In this document: one piece after another, positions 45,130-55,630 of the stretch | Numbering within the stretch: the stretch's first letter is position 1 | Layout: every line of letters starts with the position of its first letter | Assembly: GCF_000014045.1 (NCBI RefSeq) | Contig: NC_008209.1 | Coordinates: forward strand, 1,883,001 to 1,947,000 | Reading direction: 5' to 3' | Length of the DNA: 64,000 bases | Source of the DNA: Roseobacter denitrificans OCh 114 | GTDB taxonomy: Bacteria > Pseudomonadota > Alphaproteobacteria > Rhodobacterales > Rhodobacteraceae | Made by a program: the position numbers and the translations under genes | Notes under the pieces: model-generated | Database searches by the model: none | What the model was told of the DNA's origin: nothing | Seen by the model: only the letters and a program-made list of their open reading frames with translations

Positions 45130-46634
45130 GCAAGCCGAACATCCTGATCCTGATGGTCGACCAGTTGAACGGCACCCTTTTTCCCGATGGCCCAGCCGAG
45201 TGGCTGCATGCGCCAAACCTGAAAAAGCTCGCCGCGCGCTCAACACGGTTCAAGAACGCCTATACCGCCAGCCCCCTGTGCGCGCCGGGTCGTGCCGCGT
45301 TCATGTCGGGTCAATTGCCCTCGGCCACCGGCGTTTATGACAATGCCGCCGAATTCTGTTCCTCGATCCCGACCTATGCGCATCATCTGCGGCGGGCGGG
45401 GTATCAGACCTGCCTGTCGGGCAAGATGCATTTTGTCGGCCCCGATCAGTTGCACGGCTTCGAAGAGCGCCTGACCACCGATATCTACCCGGCGGATTTT
45501 GGCTGGACCCCGGATTATCGCAAACCGGGCGAGCGTATCGACTGGTGGTATCACAATATGGGCTCGGTCACGGGCGCGGGTGTGGCCGAGATTTCCAACC
45601 AGATGGAATATGATGACGAGGTGGCCTTCAACGCGACCCGCAAACTCTACGATCTGTCACGCGGGGCAGATGCGCGCCCCTGGTGTCTGACGGTCAGCTT
45701 CACCCATCCGCATGACCCTTACGTGGCGCGCAAGAAATACTGGGATCTCTACGAGGATTGTGCGCATCTTCAGCCTGAGGTCGCGGCCTTTGACTACGCC
45801 GATCAGGACCCGCACAGCCAGCGTATTTTCGATGCGAACGACTGGCGCAGCTTTGACATCACGAAACGCGATATCGAACGGTCCAGACGCGCGTATTTTG
45901 CCAATATCAGTTACCTCGACGACAAAATCGGTGACATCCTGCAAACGCTGGAAGACACGCGGCAGGAGGCGATCATCCTCTTTGTCTCGGATCATGGCGA
46001 TATGTTGGGCGAGCGTGGGTTATGGTTCAAGATGTCCTTTTTCGAGGGATCCTCGCGGGTGCCGCTGATGATCTCTGCGCCGCAAATGGAACCGGGGCTG
46101 CAGACAACGGCCGTGTCCAACATCGATGTCTGTCCGACGCTCTGTGACCTTGCGGGCGTGTCGATGGACGAGGTGATGGCATGGACAACCGGGGTGTCGC
46201 TGGTGCCCATGGGGCAGGGGGTCGAACGCACAGAACCCGTTGCGATGGAATATGCGGCGGAAGCCTCCTATGCCCCGATGGTGTCCCTGCGCTATGGCCC
46301 GTGGAAGTACAACAAATGCGTTCTCGATCCGGAACAACTGTTTGATCTGGAAAACGACCCGCACGAATTGCACAACCTTGCCGGGCACCCGGATCACCAA
46401 GGCACCCTGTCGGCTTTGCGCAGCAAGGCGGAAGCGCGCTGGGATCTCGACGCCTTTGACGCCGATGTGCGCAAAAGTCAGGCGCGCCGCTGGGTCGTCT
46501 ACGAGGCCCTGCGCGAGGGCGGGTACTACCCATGGGACTATCAGCCCCTGCGCGCCGCATCCGAGCAATACATGCGCAATCACATGGACCTCAACGTGCT
46601 CGAAGAGAGCAAACGGTTTCCGCGCGGTGAGTAA
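45126..46634 (+). CDS. betC: Choline-sulfatase
   Basis: This 502-residue sulfatase hydrolyses choline-O-sulfate to choline and sulfate. Cys52 in CAPGR is converted to formylglycine by a maturase not in the window. The metal-binding aspartates are in LMVDQ (residues 9-13) and VSDHGD. The choline-sulfatase C-terminal extension (KRFPRGE end) is present. No signal peptide, so choline-O-sulfate must be imported first. Confidence 0.95.
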   Translation: MSKPNILILMVDQLNGTLFPDGPAEWLHAPNLKKLAARSTRFKNAYTASPLCAPGRAAFMSGQLPSATGVYDNAAEFCSSIPTYAHHLRRAGYQTCLSGKMHFVGPDQLHGFEERLTTDIYPADFGWTPDYRKPGERIDWWYHNMGSVTGAGVAEISNQMEYDDEVAFNATRKLYDLSRGADARPWCLTVSFTHPHDPYVARKKYWDLYEDCAHLQPEVAAFDYADQDPHSQRIFDANDWRSFDITKRDIERSRRAYFANISYLDDKIGDILQTLEDTRQEAIILFVSDHGDMLGERGLWFKMSFFEGSSRVPLMISAPQMEPGLQTTAVSNIDVCPTLCDLAGVSMDEVMAWTTGVSLVPMGQGVERTEPVAMEYAAEASYAPMVSLRYGPWKYNKCVLDPEQLFDLENDPHELHNLAGHPDHQGTLSALRSKAEARWDLDAFDADVRKSQARRWVVYEALREGGYYPWDYQPLRAASEQYMRNHMDLNVLEESKRFPRGE

Positions 46635-46673
46635 CCACGCCCCAAAACCCCTGCACCAAAGGCAATACAGCTG

Positions 46674-48131
46674 ATGAGTTATCCAACCCAACCCACCGCC
46701 AGCCATTTCATCAACGGGCAATATGTCGAAGATACCGATGGCGCAGCGATTGAGGTCATTTACCCCGCAACCGGTGAGGTGATCGCAACGGTGCATTCCG
46801 CAACGCCTGCGATCATTGATGCAGCACTGGATGCGGCGCGGGCTGCACAGGCCGCATGGGCGGCCATGACAGGTACTGAACGCGGGCGCATCCTGCGCCG
46901 TGCTGCGGACATGATGCGTGCCGCCAACCATGACCTCAGCGTGCTGGAAACCTATGACACCGGAAAACCCTATCAGGAAACATCGGTGGTCGATGCAACA
47001 AGCGGTGCGGATGCGCTGGAGTATTTCGGCGGTATGGCAGCAACGCTGACTGGCGAACATATCCCGCTGGGCGAGGATTGGGTCTATACCCGCCGCGAAC
47101 CATTGGGCGTGTGTGTCGGGATCGGTGCGTGGAATTATCCGACGCAAATCGCCTGCTGGAAGGGCGCACCAGCGCTGGCCTGCGGCAATGCGATGGTGTT
47201 CAAACCGTCCGAGACGACGCCGCTATGCGCCCTGAAGGTGGCCGAGATTCTGCATGCTGCGGGCCTGCCCAAGGGCCTTTACAATGTCATTCAGGGTATG
47301 GGCGATGTGGGGGCTGCATTGGTCGCGGACGCACGGGTCGACAAGGTGTCCCTGACCGGTTCTGTGCCGACCGGACGCAAGGTCTATGCCGCCGCAGCCG
47401 AGGGCATCAAACACGTCACGATGGAGCTTGGCGGTAAATCCCCGCTGATCATTTTTGACGACGCTGATCTGGAAAATGCGGTCAGCGGTGCGATCCTTGG
47501 GAATTTCTATTCCTCCGGGCAGGTCTGTTCCAACGGAACGCGCGTTTTCGTTCACAAAGCCATCAAACACGCCTTTCTCAAGCGCCTCACAGAGCGATTG
47601 GCGACTGCCGTTATCGGTGATCCGATGGACCCGCAAACCAGCTTTGGCCCCATGGTGTCGGAGCGGCAAACGTCCATCGTGCTGGACTACATCGCGAAAG
47701 GGCAGGCGGAGGGCGCGCGTCTTGTCTTTGGCGGCGCGCGGATGGACCGCGCGGGGTTTTACGTGCAACCCACCGTTTTTGCGGATGTGCATGATGACAT
47801 GATCATCGCGCGGCAGGAAATCTTTGGCCCCGTCATGGCGGTGCTGGATTTCGATGATGAAACAGATGTACTCGCCCGCGCCAATGACACCGAATTTGGC
47901 CTTGCGGCGGGCGTATTCACTTGCGATCTGACCCGTGCGCATCGCATCGCAGCCGGGTTCCAAGCAGGCACCTGCTACATCAACACCTACAACGACGCGC
48001 CGGTGGAGGCGCCATTTGGCGGCTCAAAAGCCTCCGGCGTGGGGCGCGAAAACTCCAAGGCTGCCATCGAACACTACAGCCAGATCAAATCCGTTTACGT
48101 CCGCATGGGCGATCTGGAGGCTCCTTTCTGA
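46674..48131 (+). CDS. betB: Betaine-aldehyde dehydrogenase
   Basis: This 485-residue NAD-dependent enzyme oxidises betaine aldehyde to glycine betaine. The catalytic Cys285 lies in [10 protein letters not shown], the glutamate in MELGGKSP, and the family C-terminus has [13 protein letters not shown]. The stop overlaps the next start by one base (TGATG). Confidence 0.96.
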   Translation: MSYPTQPTASHFINGQYVEDTDGAAIEVIYPATGEVIATVHSATPAIIDAALDAARAAQAAWAAMTGTERGRILRRAADMMRAANHDLSVLETYDTGKPYQETSVVDATSGADALEYFGGMAATLTGEHIPLGEDWVYTRREPLGVCVGIGAWNYPTQIACWKGAPALACGNAMVFKPSETTPLCALKVAEILHAAGLPKGLYNVIQGMGDVGAALVADARVDKVSLTGSVPTGRKVYAAAAEGIKHVTMELGGKSPLIIFDDADLENAVSGAILGNFYSSGQVCSNGTRVFVHKAIKHAFLKRLTERLATAVIGDPMDPQTSFGPMVSERQTSIVLDYIAKGQAEGARLVFGGARMDRAGFYVQPTVFADVHDDMIIARQEIFGPVMAVLDFDDETDVLARANDTEFGLAAGVFTCDLTRAHRIAAGFQAGTCYINTYNDAPVEAPFGGSKASGVGRENSKAAIEHYSQIKSVYVRMGDLEAPF

Positions 48132-48376
48132 TGACCAGCACACCAAAGACGCCAACGCGTATCCAAACCGTCGATATCGTCAAGTGGATCGCCACAATCG
48201 TGCAACTGATCGGCTATGGGCTGACCGGGCTCAACATCGTGCCATGGAACGTTTTCGCTTTCTTCATCGGCATTTTGCTGTGGCTGGCGGTTGGCGTGAT
48301 GTGGAAAGACAAGGCGATCATGGTCGTCCATATCGGCGCGTTTCTCTCCTTGTTCATTGGCTACATGAACGCCTGA
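48131..48376 (+). CDS. Small membrane protein inside the bet cluster
   Basis: This 81-residue protein has two to three predicted helices ([35 protein letters not shown] and a C-terminal one). It is coupled to betB by a TGATG overlap and lies 10 bases before betA, so it belongs to the operon. I know no function; it might help anchor or feed electrons from the membrane-linked choline dehydrogenase. Confidence 0.75.
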   Translation: MTSTPKTPTRIQTVDIVKWIATIVQLIGYGLTGLNIVPWNVFAFFIGILLWLAVGVMWKDKAIMVVHIGAFLSLFIGYMNA

Positions 48377-48386
48377 GGATCATGTG

Positions 48387-50045
48387 ATGCAAGCAGATTT
48401 CGTTATCGTGGGGGCGGGCAGCGCAGGCTGCGCGATGGCATACCGCCTGTCCGAGGCGGGAGCATCCGTCATCGTCATTGAACATGGGGGGACAGATGCC
48501 GGGCCGCTCATCCAGATGCCCGCAGCACTTTCCTATCCGATGAACATGAAACGCTATGATTGGGGCTATAGCTCGGAGCCTGAGCCGCATCTGGGCGGGC
48601 GCAGGCTCGCTTGCCCACGCGGCAAGGTCATCGGCGGCTCATCCAGTATCAACGGCATGGTCTATGTCCGCGGCCATGCGATGGATTTTGACCATTGGGC
48701 AGAGCAGGGCGCGGAGGGCTGGTCCTATGCGGATGTGCTGCCCTATTACAAACGGATGGAGAATTGGCACGATGGCGGTCATGGCGGTGACCCTGCGTGG
48801 CGCGGCACCGACGGGCCGCTGCATGTCAGCCGGGGGGCACGGCAAAATCCGCTCTTCAAAGCCTTTGTGCAGGCCGGGATCGAGGCAGGCTATCAGGCGA
48901 CCGATGACTACAACGGTCACAAGCAGGAAGGTTTCGGCCCGATGGAGCAAACGGTCTGGCGCGGGCGGCGCTGGTCTGCGGCAAACGCCTATCTGCGCCC
49001 CGCGCTGAAGCGCGACAATTGCACGCTTGTGAATGGCCTCGCGCAGCGGGTGATATTCGAAGGGCGCCGGGCGCGCGGCGTCGAAATCCTGCAAGGCGGC
49101 AAGACAAAGGTGATCCACGCGGCGCGCGAGGTCGTGCTTGCGGCCTCATCCATCAATTCGCCCAAATTGCTGATGCTCTCGGGTGTCGGCCCGGCTGGGC
49201 ATCTGGCGGAACAGGGCGTTGACGTGATCGCGGACCGCCCCGGCGTGGGGCAGAACCTGCAGGATCATCTGGAACTTTACCTGCAGATGGCCTCGAAACA
49301 GCCCATCACGCTCTATCGCTATTGGAACCTGTTTTCCAAGGCCGTGATCGGCGCGCAGTGGCTGTTTACAAAAACCGGCATGGGATCGTCCAACCAATTC
49401 GAAAGTGCAGCGTTCATCCGGTCCAAGGCGGGCGTGCCCTATCCTGATGTGCAGTACCATTTCCTGCCAATCGCCGTGCGCTACGATGGTAAAGTCGCGG
49501 CGGAAGGTCACGGGTTTCAGGCCCATGTGGGGCCGATGCGGTCAAAATCACGCGGGTCGGTTACGCTGGCCTCGCCTGATCCGGCTGAAGCGCCGAAAAT
49601 AACCTTTAACTACATGTCGCACGCGGATGACTGGGAGGATTTCAGGCGTTGCATCCGCCTGACCCGCGAGATTTTCGCGCAGGACGCGTTCAAACCCTTC
49701 GTCAAACATGAGATCCAGCCGGGTGCTGCCGTGCAATCCGATGACGCCTTGAATGACTTCATCTCGGAACATGTGGAAAGCGCCTATCACCCCTGCGGCA
49801 CCTGCCGGATGGGGCGTGCCGATGATCCGCAGGCGGTTGTGGACCCGCAGGCCCGTGTGATCGGTGTCGAGGGGCTGCGCGTCGCGGACAGCAGCATTTT
49901 TCCCCGGATTACCAACGGTAACCTGAACGCGCCCTCCATCATGGTGGGGGAAAAAGTCTCTGACCACCTGCTGGGCAAAGACACATTGGCGCGCAGCAAT
50001 GACCGGGCGTGGATACATCCGGACTGGCAAACTGCACAGCGGTAA
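48387..50045 (+). CDS. betA: Choline dehydrogenase
   Basis: This 552-residue GMC flavoprotein oxidises choline to betaine aldehyde at the inner membrane. FAD binding: [10 protein letters not shown] near residue 8, and the GMC motifs [14 protein letters not shown] and LSGVGP. The catalytic histidine is in HPCGTCRMG near residue 464. ATG 48387 follows GAGGA. The end of the bet operon. Confidence 0.95.
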   Translation: MQADFVIVGAGSAGCAMAYRLSEAGASVIVIEHGGTDAGPLIQMPAALSYPMNMKRYDWGYSSEPEPHLGGRRLACPRGKVIGGSSSINGMVYVRGHAMDFDHWAEQGAEGWSYADVLPYYKRMENWHDGGHGGDPAWRGTDGPLHVSRGARQNPLFKAFVQAGIEAGYQATDDYNGHKQEGFGPMEQTVWRGRRWSAANAYLRPALKRDNCTLVNGLAQRVIFEGRRARGVEILQGGKTKVIHAAREVVLAASSINSPKLLMLSGVGPAGHLAEQGVDVIADRPGVGQNLQDHLELYLQMASKQPITLYRYWNLFSKAVIGAQWLFTKTGMGSSNQFESAAFIRSKAGVPYPDVQYHFLPIAVRYDGKVAAEGHGFQAHVGPMRSKSRGSVTLASPDPAEAPKITFNYMSHADDWEDFRRCIRLTREIFAQDAFKPFVKHEIQPGAAVQSDDALNDFISEHVESAYHPCGTCRMGRADDPQAVVDPQARVIGVEGLRVADSSIFPRITNGNLNAPSIMVGEKVSDHLLGKDTLARSNDRAWIHPDWQTAQR

Positions 50046-50104
50046 GCTTTGGTTAGTCTAGATTGAGGCCAGCGCTTGTTTTGGCGGCGTGAGATGCACA
50101 TCTC

Positions 50105-50776
50105 ATGCACATGGTGAGGTGGGTCTTGAGCATGTTGACTGCAATGGCAGTCTGCACGGGTGCGTCGTCTGCGGTGGCGGGTACTGTGGGCGTGATCCGC
50201 GTGATTGACGGTGATACGCTGGATGTGGGCGGCACGCGTGTGCGTCTGCACGGGATCGACGCCCCCGAAGCGGATCAGACCTGCACCACGACGGGCGGTG
50301 AGATCTGGCGCTGCGGCGCTTGGGTCAGTCAAACCGTAACGGCGCGCTTTGGCGGAAAAACAGCGCGGTGCGTTTCGATAGATACCGACCGCTATGGCCG
50401 GATGGTGGCAAGATGCAACGTCGATGGACAGGACATCGCGGCAAATCTTGTGACAGAGGGTCTGGCATTCTCCTACAGGCGATACTCTGACGCATATACC
50501 GGCATGGAACGCGCCGCCGCATCACGTGGCGCAGGGCTTCATTCGAGCCGTTTCCAATCCCCGGCGGAGTTTCGCAAATCACGCTCGAACGCCGATGCGC
50601 CGCCGGACGGGGCGTGCCGGATCAAGGGCAACATCTCAAGCGATGGCACGCGCATCTATCATGTGCCGGGCCAGCATCATTATGACCGCACCCGTATTCG
50701 TACCAAACAGGGCGAGCGGTGGTTCTGTTCTGTGGCCGAGGCGCGCGCGGCGGGCTGGCGTGCCGCCCGCCGGTAA
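50105..50776 (+). CDS. Secreted thermonuclease-family protein with C-terminal sunset-like domain
   Basis: This 223-residue protein has a signal peptide (cleavage near residue 26), then a staphylococcal nuclease fold: VIDGDTLDVGG, RLHGIDAPE and DRYGRMVARC hold the calcium and catalytic residues. The last 55 residues (CRIKGNISSDGTRIYHVPG onward) match the small domain often found after nuclease domains. It should act in the periplasm or outside on nucleic acid. Confidence 0.85.
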   Translation: MHMVRWVLSMLTAMAVCTGASSAVAGTVGVIRVIDGDTLDVGGTRVRLHGIDAPEADQTCTTTGGEIWRCGAWVSQTVTARFGGKTARCVSIDTDRYGRMVARCNVDGQDIAANLVTEGLAFSYRRYSDAYTGMERAAASRGAGLHSSRFQSPAEFRKSRSNADAPPDGACRIKGNISSDGTRIYHVPGQHHYDRTRIRTKQGERWFCSVAEARAAGWRAARR

Positions 50777-50778
50777 GC

Positions 50779-52179
50779 CTATCCGATGCTGTAAGGCAGA
50801 ACATCCCGCAGGTTCGGATCGACCTTGAGCTGGCGTTCCAGCGGTGGCACGGCGCGTTGATGACAGGTGCTGCGCTCGCAAATCCGGCAGGAAATACCAA
50901 TCGGTTCAAAGGCGTGATCCGTCGTCAGATCCATACCATCAGCGTAGACCAGATCGCGCGCATGACGGACCTCGCACCCCAGCGCGATGGCATAGCGCCG
51001 CACGGGCGCGCCGAACCGCCCGCCGGGTTTCGTCACATCACGCGCCAGGCTGATGTAGCGTACCCCATCTGGTGTTTCCGCCAGTTGGCGCAGAAAGCGG
51101 CCGGGCAATTCAAAGGCACGGTGCACATTCCACAAAGGGCAGGCCCCCCCAAACCGCGCGAATTGCAGGCGAGTGGCGGAGTGGCGTTTCGTGATCGTGC
51201 CCGCCTGATCGACCCGCACGAAAAAGAACGGGATACCTTTGGCCCCGGGGCGTTGCAGCGTGGAGAGGCGATGCGACACCTGCTCGATCGAGGCGCCGAA
51301 ATGCCCTGCCAGAACTTCGAGGTCATGCCGACACTCTGCGGCGACCTCTTGGAACTTCGTGTAGGGCATCAGCGCTGCACCCGCGAAATAATTGGCAAGT
51401 CCGATCTTGGCGATGGCGCGCGCCTCGGCGGTGTGGAACCGGGCAAGGTCGAGCGTCGCCTCAAGCAGGGCGTCCTGTTTGACCAGAGCCACCTGCAGCA
51501 GCAACTGAAAGGTCTGGCTTTCTGCAGGGGCCCGGCGCGACAGGGTCAGCTTCTTGGTTTCCGCGTCATACTGCCGGAGCCGGTCCGTTTCCTCAAAAGC
51601 GACGGTTACATCGCTGTTGCCGAGGGTGGAGACAGCGGCCACGCGGATGTTTCGATAGGTCCCTTCCCGCGTCGCAAAACGCTCAGCGGCGCGATCCACG
51701 GCGTCGATGTAATTGTCGCAATAGTGAAAGAAATCGCGCACCTCTTCCCATGGACTGGGAGTGGCGCGCGCATCTTCGCGCCCCAATGCCTCATCCAGTG
51801 AGGCCAGCCGTTCCTGCATCTGTCGGTAGCTGCGGTGCAGTTTCAGGAAAGCATGTGCAAAGGTCGGCGCATTTGACGCGGCGAGCCGCAAATCCGCGAG
51901 GGGCGGCAGGGTTTCTGCAAAAACCGGGTCGGCCAATGCTTCGCGCATGTCGCTGACCAGCCGCTCGCTGTCGCCCTCGCTGAGTTCCGTGACATCCAGA
52001 CCGAACTCCTGCGCCAAGGCCAGCACAACCGTTGTCGACACCGGCCGGTTGTTGTTTTCCATCTGGTTGAGATAGGGCAGAGACACGCCCAGCTTTGCGG
52101 CAAAGTCCTTTTGCGTATGGCCGATACGGGTGCGCAGCTCTCGCAGCTTGGCCCCCGCGTATAGTTTTTGTGTGGCCAT
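50779..52179 (-). CDS. pccR: Short-chain fatty acyl-CoA regulator, PccR type
   Basis: This 466-residue ScfR-family regulator has an N-terminal Cro/C1 helix-turn-helix (residues 8-62; HTQKDFAAKLGVSLPYLNQM), a central IrrE-like part and a C-terminal DUF2083 with the cysteine motif CRICERSTC. PccR of Rhodobacter sphaeroides activates propionyl-CoA carboxylation genes, and the pcc genes lie 1.8 kb away here. The HExxH motif of IrrE peptidases is not present, so it senses rather than cuts. ATG 52179 is preferred to an upstream in-frame ATG that overlaps a TTTGCAAA site. Confidence 0.88.
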   Translation of the reverse strand: MATQKLYAGAKLRELRTRIGHTQKDFAAKLGVSLPYLNQMENNNRPVSTTVVLALAQEFGLDVTELSEGDSERLVSDMREALADPVFAETLPPLADLRLAASNAPTFAHAFLKLHRSYRQMQERLASLDEALGREDARATPSPWEEVRDFFHYCDNYIDAVDRAAERFATREGTYRNIRVAAVSTLGNSDVTVAFEETDRLRQYDAETKKLTLSRRAPAESQTFQLLLQVALVKQDALLEATLDLARFHTAEARAIAKIGLANYFAGAALMPYTKFQEVAAECRHDLEVLAGHFGASIEQVSHRLSTLQRPGAKGIPFFFVRVDQAGTITKRHSATRLQFARFGGACPLWNVHRAFELPGRFLRQLAETPDGVRYISLARDVTKPGGRFGAPVRRYAIALGCEVRHARDLVYADGMDLTTDHAFEPIGISCRICERSTCHQRAVPPLERQLKVDPNLRDVLPYSIG

Positions 52180-52199
52180 TCGGGTGCCTTTCCGCAGAT

Positions 52200-52239
52200 T
52201 TTGCAAATGGGTCGAGTCGGCAAAGGCTAACTTTGCAAA
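52200..52239. promoter_or_regulatory. Probable PccR autoregulatory sites
   Basis: Two perfect TTTGCAAA palindromes at 52200-52207 and 52232-52239, with start-to-start distance 32 bases, and a GCAAA half-site between them at 52220. RamB/ScfR regulators bind TTTGCAAA-type sequences. They lie 21 to 60 bases upstream of pccR. Confidence 0.75.
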
Positions 52240-52290
52240 CCCGCCGAAGCAAGGTGCGTCATCATGGTTAAGACTTGCCTAACCGGTGGC

Positions 52291-53520
52291 TTAAAACGGG
52301 CTGTTCTGGCGCGTCAGGCGGCGTTCGCGTGCATAGACTGCCATGATCGACGCAACTGCCGCGAGGGCCGTCGCAAGCATGATGTAAAGCAGCGGAAATG
52401 CGCCTGTGGCTTCGTTCAGGGTCGCGCCTGCCAGTGCGCTCAATGCCGCACCGCCGCCGATCATGATGGCCCCGCCAAGGCCGGAGGCCGTGCCTGCCAG
52501 ATGCGGGCGCACCGACAGCATGCCGGCGGTCGCATTCGGGATCACAAGGCCGTTGCCCAAGCCGACGAATGTCATCAGGCCAAAAAAGCTGATCGGGCTG
52601 CCCGCGCCGAGGAGGAAGATTAGCAAAGACAGCGCCACGCCCGCGGCATTGATCAAGGCACCGATCAGGATCAGCGTGTTGATCCCGACGCGTTGCGCGA
52701 ACATTCCGGTGAACATATTGCCAAAGAAATACCCGATTGCAGGCGCGCCAAAGAAAATCCCGACCCAGAAGGGTGTCATGCCGAAGACCACGGAGCCCAC
52801 GAAAGGCCCGCCGCCCAGATAGGCGAAAAACGCGCCTGAACAAAAACCCGCCGCCAGCGAATAGCCCCAGAACCGCGGGGAGGTGAGGAGTTCGGGGTAT
52901 TCGGCGAATTGCGCGGTCAGGGTCTTGCCGCTCTTGACGGCCGTTTCTCCCATATCCGCCCATGCCACCCAGAGCATGAGCGCACCGAGAATGAAAAGGG
53001 CCCAGAAATTAGCCTCCCATCCAAACATCTGATCCAGAATTCCGCCAAACATCGGGCTGACCATGGGCACCACCGCCATGCCCATCGTGACATAGCCGAT
53101 CATGGAGGCTGCCTTGTCCTGTTCGAACATGTCGCGCACGGCCGCACGGCTCAGCACCATCGCCACAGCGACCACGGCCTGACACATGCGAAAGAACAGG
53201 AACACCTCGACCGATGGCGCATAAATGCAGCCCAGCGTGGCGAGAAGAAAGCCGGCCAGACCGACCAGAATGACCGGCCGGCGCCCGAAGTTATCCGAGA
53301 TCGGCCCCAGAAACAGCTGCAACACCCCGCTGATGCCGAGATAGAGCGCCACCGAAAGCTGCATGATCCCGTAATCCGTTTCAAAATGCGCGGTCATGCG
53401 CGGCAGACTTGGCAGGAACATGTTCATGACAATCGCGGACATGCCTGCCAGCAGGATCAGCGTCGAAATGTGCGGGGGTGTAGTCCGATCAAAGAAACGA
53501 ACGGCGGGTAGTTTAGACAT
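52291..53520 (-). CDS. MFS multidrug efflux transporter, Bcr/CflA family
   Basis: This 409-residue inner-membrane protein has twelve predicted helices and the Bcr/CflA pattern (GPISDNFGRRPVILVGL near residue 70, the MFS motif A). It probably exports drugs or metabolites by proton antiport. ATG 53520 (MSKLPAV) is chosen; an ATG 36 bases upstream is also possible, and neither has a strong ribosome site. Confidence 0.87.
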   Translation of the reverse strand: MSKLPAVRFFDRTTPPHISTLILLAGMSAIVMNMFLPSLPRMTAHFETDYGIMQLSVALYLGISGVLQLFLGPISDNFGRRPVILVGLAGFLLATLGCIYAPSVEVFLFFRMCQAVVAVAMVLSRAAVRDMFEQDKAASMIGYVTMGMAVVPMVSPMFGGILDQMFGWEANFWALFILGALMLWVAWADMGETAVKSGKTLTAQFAEYPELLTSPRFWGYSLAAGFCSGAFFAYLGGGPFVGSVVFGMTPFWVGIFFGAPAIGYFFGNMFTGMFAQRVGINTLILIGALINAAGVALSLLIFLLGAGSPISFFGLMTFVGLGNGLVIPNATAGMLSVRPHLAGTASGLGGAIMIGGGAALSALAGATLNEATGAFPLLYIMLATALAAVASIMAVYARERRLTRQNSPF

Positions 53521-53870
53521 AACGGTTTTGTAGGTCAGCACTGGCGGCTTGTCCATCGACAGACCCGTAATCCGTCGCCCGGGCGCGCAGACACACCGTC
53601 CCGGGCCGGGTTTTGATGAGCTGCGAAAGGACCCCGCACCCCGAAGTGTTCAGAGGAGATGTGGGGCGGGGGCTGCCCGGTTGTATCTCGGGGAAATGAT
53701 CTCGCGTTGTGCTGTCTCGCCCGGCTCGGTCTCTCTGCCCGGCGCTGGTCAGAGTGCGTTCGGTATTTCTGGAGGTGGAAAAAGTCTTTAAGTCGTTGAC
53801 TATATGAGGTAAATACCCACTATTCCGGGCAACAGCCAATAGGTGCAAAACCCTGCTGCCATAGGAGCAT
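53521..53870. other. Divergent intergenic region between the MFS gene and pccB
   Basis: This stretch has no recognised gene. The right end leads into the PccR-site cluster. The rest is not clearly patterned. Confidence 0.45.
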
Positions 53871-53871
53871 A

Positions 53872-53927
53872 TTTGCAGTTTTGCACTTTGCAAATATTAC
53901 CGTGAATAAAGTTTGCAAATTTGCTTC
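53872..53927. promoter_or_regulatory. Probable PccR binding-site cluster upstream of pccB
   Basis: Perfect TTTGCAAA at 53887-53894 and 53912-53919 (25 bases apart), with partial copies TTTGCAGT (53872), TTTGCACT (53880) and TTTGCTTC (53920). They lie 63 to 118 bases before the pccB start, as for an activator. Confidence 0.8.
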
Positions 53928-53989
53928 TTTGTCCTTCGATTCCGATCCTTGTTTCGGTAAAAGTCCGAAAACCAAAAATGGGGTTCAGA

Positions 53990-55522
53990 ATGAAAGACAT
54001 CCTTGAGCAACTCGAAGATCGCCGGGCAGCTGCCCGATTGGGTGGCGGGCAAAAGCGGATCGATGCACAGCACGGTCGTGGCAAGTTGACGGCGCGTGAA
54101 CGTGTGGACCTTTTGCTTGATGAGGGCAGCTTTGAAGAGTTCGACATGTTCGTCACGCACCGCTGCACCGATTTCAACATGCAAGATCAAAAGCCTGCGG
54201 GCGATGGTGTTGTTACGGGCTGGGGGACGATCAACGGACGGGTTGTCTATGTCTTCAGTCAGGACTTCACCGTGCTTGGCGGTTCGGTGTCCGAAACCCA
54301 TTCCAAGAAAATCTGCAAGATCATGGATATGGCGATGCAGAACGGGGCCCCGGTGATTGGGATAAACGACTCGGGCGGCGCGCGCATTCAGGAGGGTGTT
54401 GATTCCCTTGCGGGTTATGGCGAGGTTTTCCAGCGCAACATCATGGCGTCGGGCGTTGTGCCGCAGATCAGCATGATCATGGGGCCTTGTGCGGGCGGTG
54501 CGGTTTATTCTCCGGCGATGACTGACTTCATCTTCATGGTCAAAGACAGCTCTTATATGTTTGTGACCGGACCCGACGTGGTCAAGACCGTTACAAATGA
54601 ACAGGTCTCTGCGGAAGAGTTGGGGGGCGCCACGACGCATACCCGCAAGTCATCGGTGGCCGATGCCGCTTTTGAAAACGATGTGGAAGCCTTGGCCGAA
54701 GTGCGTCGACTGGTCGATTTCCTGCCTCTGAACAACCGCGAAAAGCCGCCGGTACGACCGTTTTTTGATGATCCGGACCGGATCGAGCCCTCGCTGGACA
54801 CGCTTGTTCCGGACAATCCGAATACGCCTTACGATATGAAGGAGCTGATCCATAAGCTGGCGGATGAGGGTGACTTTTACGAAATACAGGAAGAGTTCGC
54901 AAAAAACATCATCACAGGCTTCATCCGTCTTGAGGGGCGCACGGTGGGTGTTGTCGCCAACCAACCCCTTGTTCTGGCGGGATGTCTGGACATTGACAGC
55001 TCGCGCAAAGCGGCGCGTTTCGTGCGCTTTTGTGACGCCTTCGAAATCCCGCTGCTCACCTTGATTGACGTGCCCGGCTTCCTGCCCGGCACCAGCCAGG
55101 AGTACGGAGGTGTGATCAAACACGGTGCCAAGCTGCTTTACGCCTATGGTGAAGCAACGGTGCCGATGGTGACGGTCATCACACGCAAAGCCTATGGCGG
55201 TGCCTATGTCGTGATGTCATCCAAGCACCTGCGCGCTGATTTCAACTACGCCTGGCCAACCGCCGAAGTCGCGGTGATGGGGGCGAAGGGGGCCACTGAG
55301 ATCATTCACCGCGGTGATCTGGGTGACCCTGAGAAAATCGCGCAACATACGGCTGACTACGAAGAGCGTTTTGCCAACCCCTTTGTCGCCTCCGAGCGCG
55401 GGTTTGTGGATGAGGTGATTCAGCCGCGCAGCACCCGAAAGCGTGTGGCGCGGGCCTTTGCCTCCTTGCGCAACAAGTCGGTACAGATGCCGTGGAAAAA
55501 GCACGATAACATCCCACTGTAA
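53990..55522 (+). CDS. pccB: Propionyl-CoA carboxylase beta subunit (carboxyltransferase)
   Basis: This 510-residue subunit transfers carboxyl from biotin to propionyl-CoA to give methylmalonyl-CoA. It has the two carboxyltransferase halves: [13 protein letters not shown] and [12 protein letters not shown] in the first, [14 protein letters not shown] and [11 protein letters not shown] in the second. Its length equals the family. ATG 53990 ([11 protein letters not shown]) is chosen over an upstream in-frame ATG which is inside the operator region. Confidence 0.96.
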   Translation: MKDILEQLEDRRAAARLGGGQKRIDAQHGRGKLTARERVDLLLDEGSFEEFDMFVTHRCTDFNMQDQKPAGDGVVTGWGTINGRVVYVFSQDFTVLGGSVSETHSKKICKIMDMAMQNGAPVIGINDSGGARIQEGVDSLAGYGEVFQRNIMASGVVPQISMIMGPCAGGAVYSPAMTDFIFMVKDSSYMFVTGPDVVKTVTNEQVSAEELGGATTHTRKSSVADAAFENDVEALAEVRRLVDFLPLNNREKPPVRPFFDDPDRIEPSLDTLVPDNPNTPYDMKELIHKLADEGDFYEIQEEFAKNIITGFIRLEGRTVGVVANQPLVLAGCLDIDSSRKAARFVRFCDAFEIPLLTLIDVPGFLPGTSQEYGGVIKHGAKLLYAYGEATVPMVTVITRKAYGGAYVVMSSKHLRADFNYAWPTAEVAVMGAKGATEIIHRGDLGDPEKIAQHTADYEERFANPFVASERGFVDEVIQPRSTRKRVARAFASLRNKSVQMPWKKHDNIPL

Positions 55523-55630
55523 GGTGTTGTAAGGTATGATTTTCCATAAATCTCCCGATACCCCGGAACATGTGCCGCCGTTTGACTGCGTCACGAGGGT
55601 TGATGGCGGGTCGGCGGTGCCGGGGCGGAT

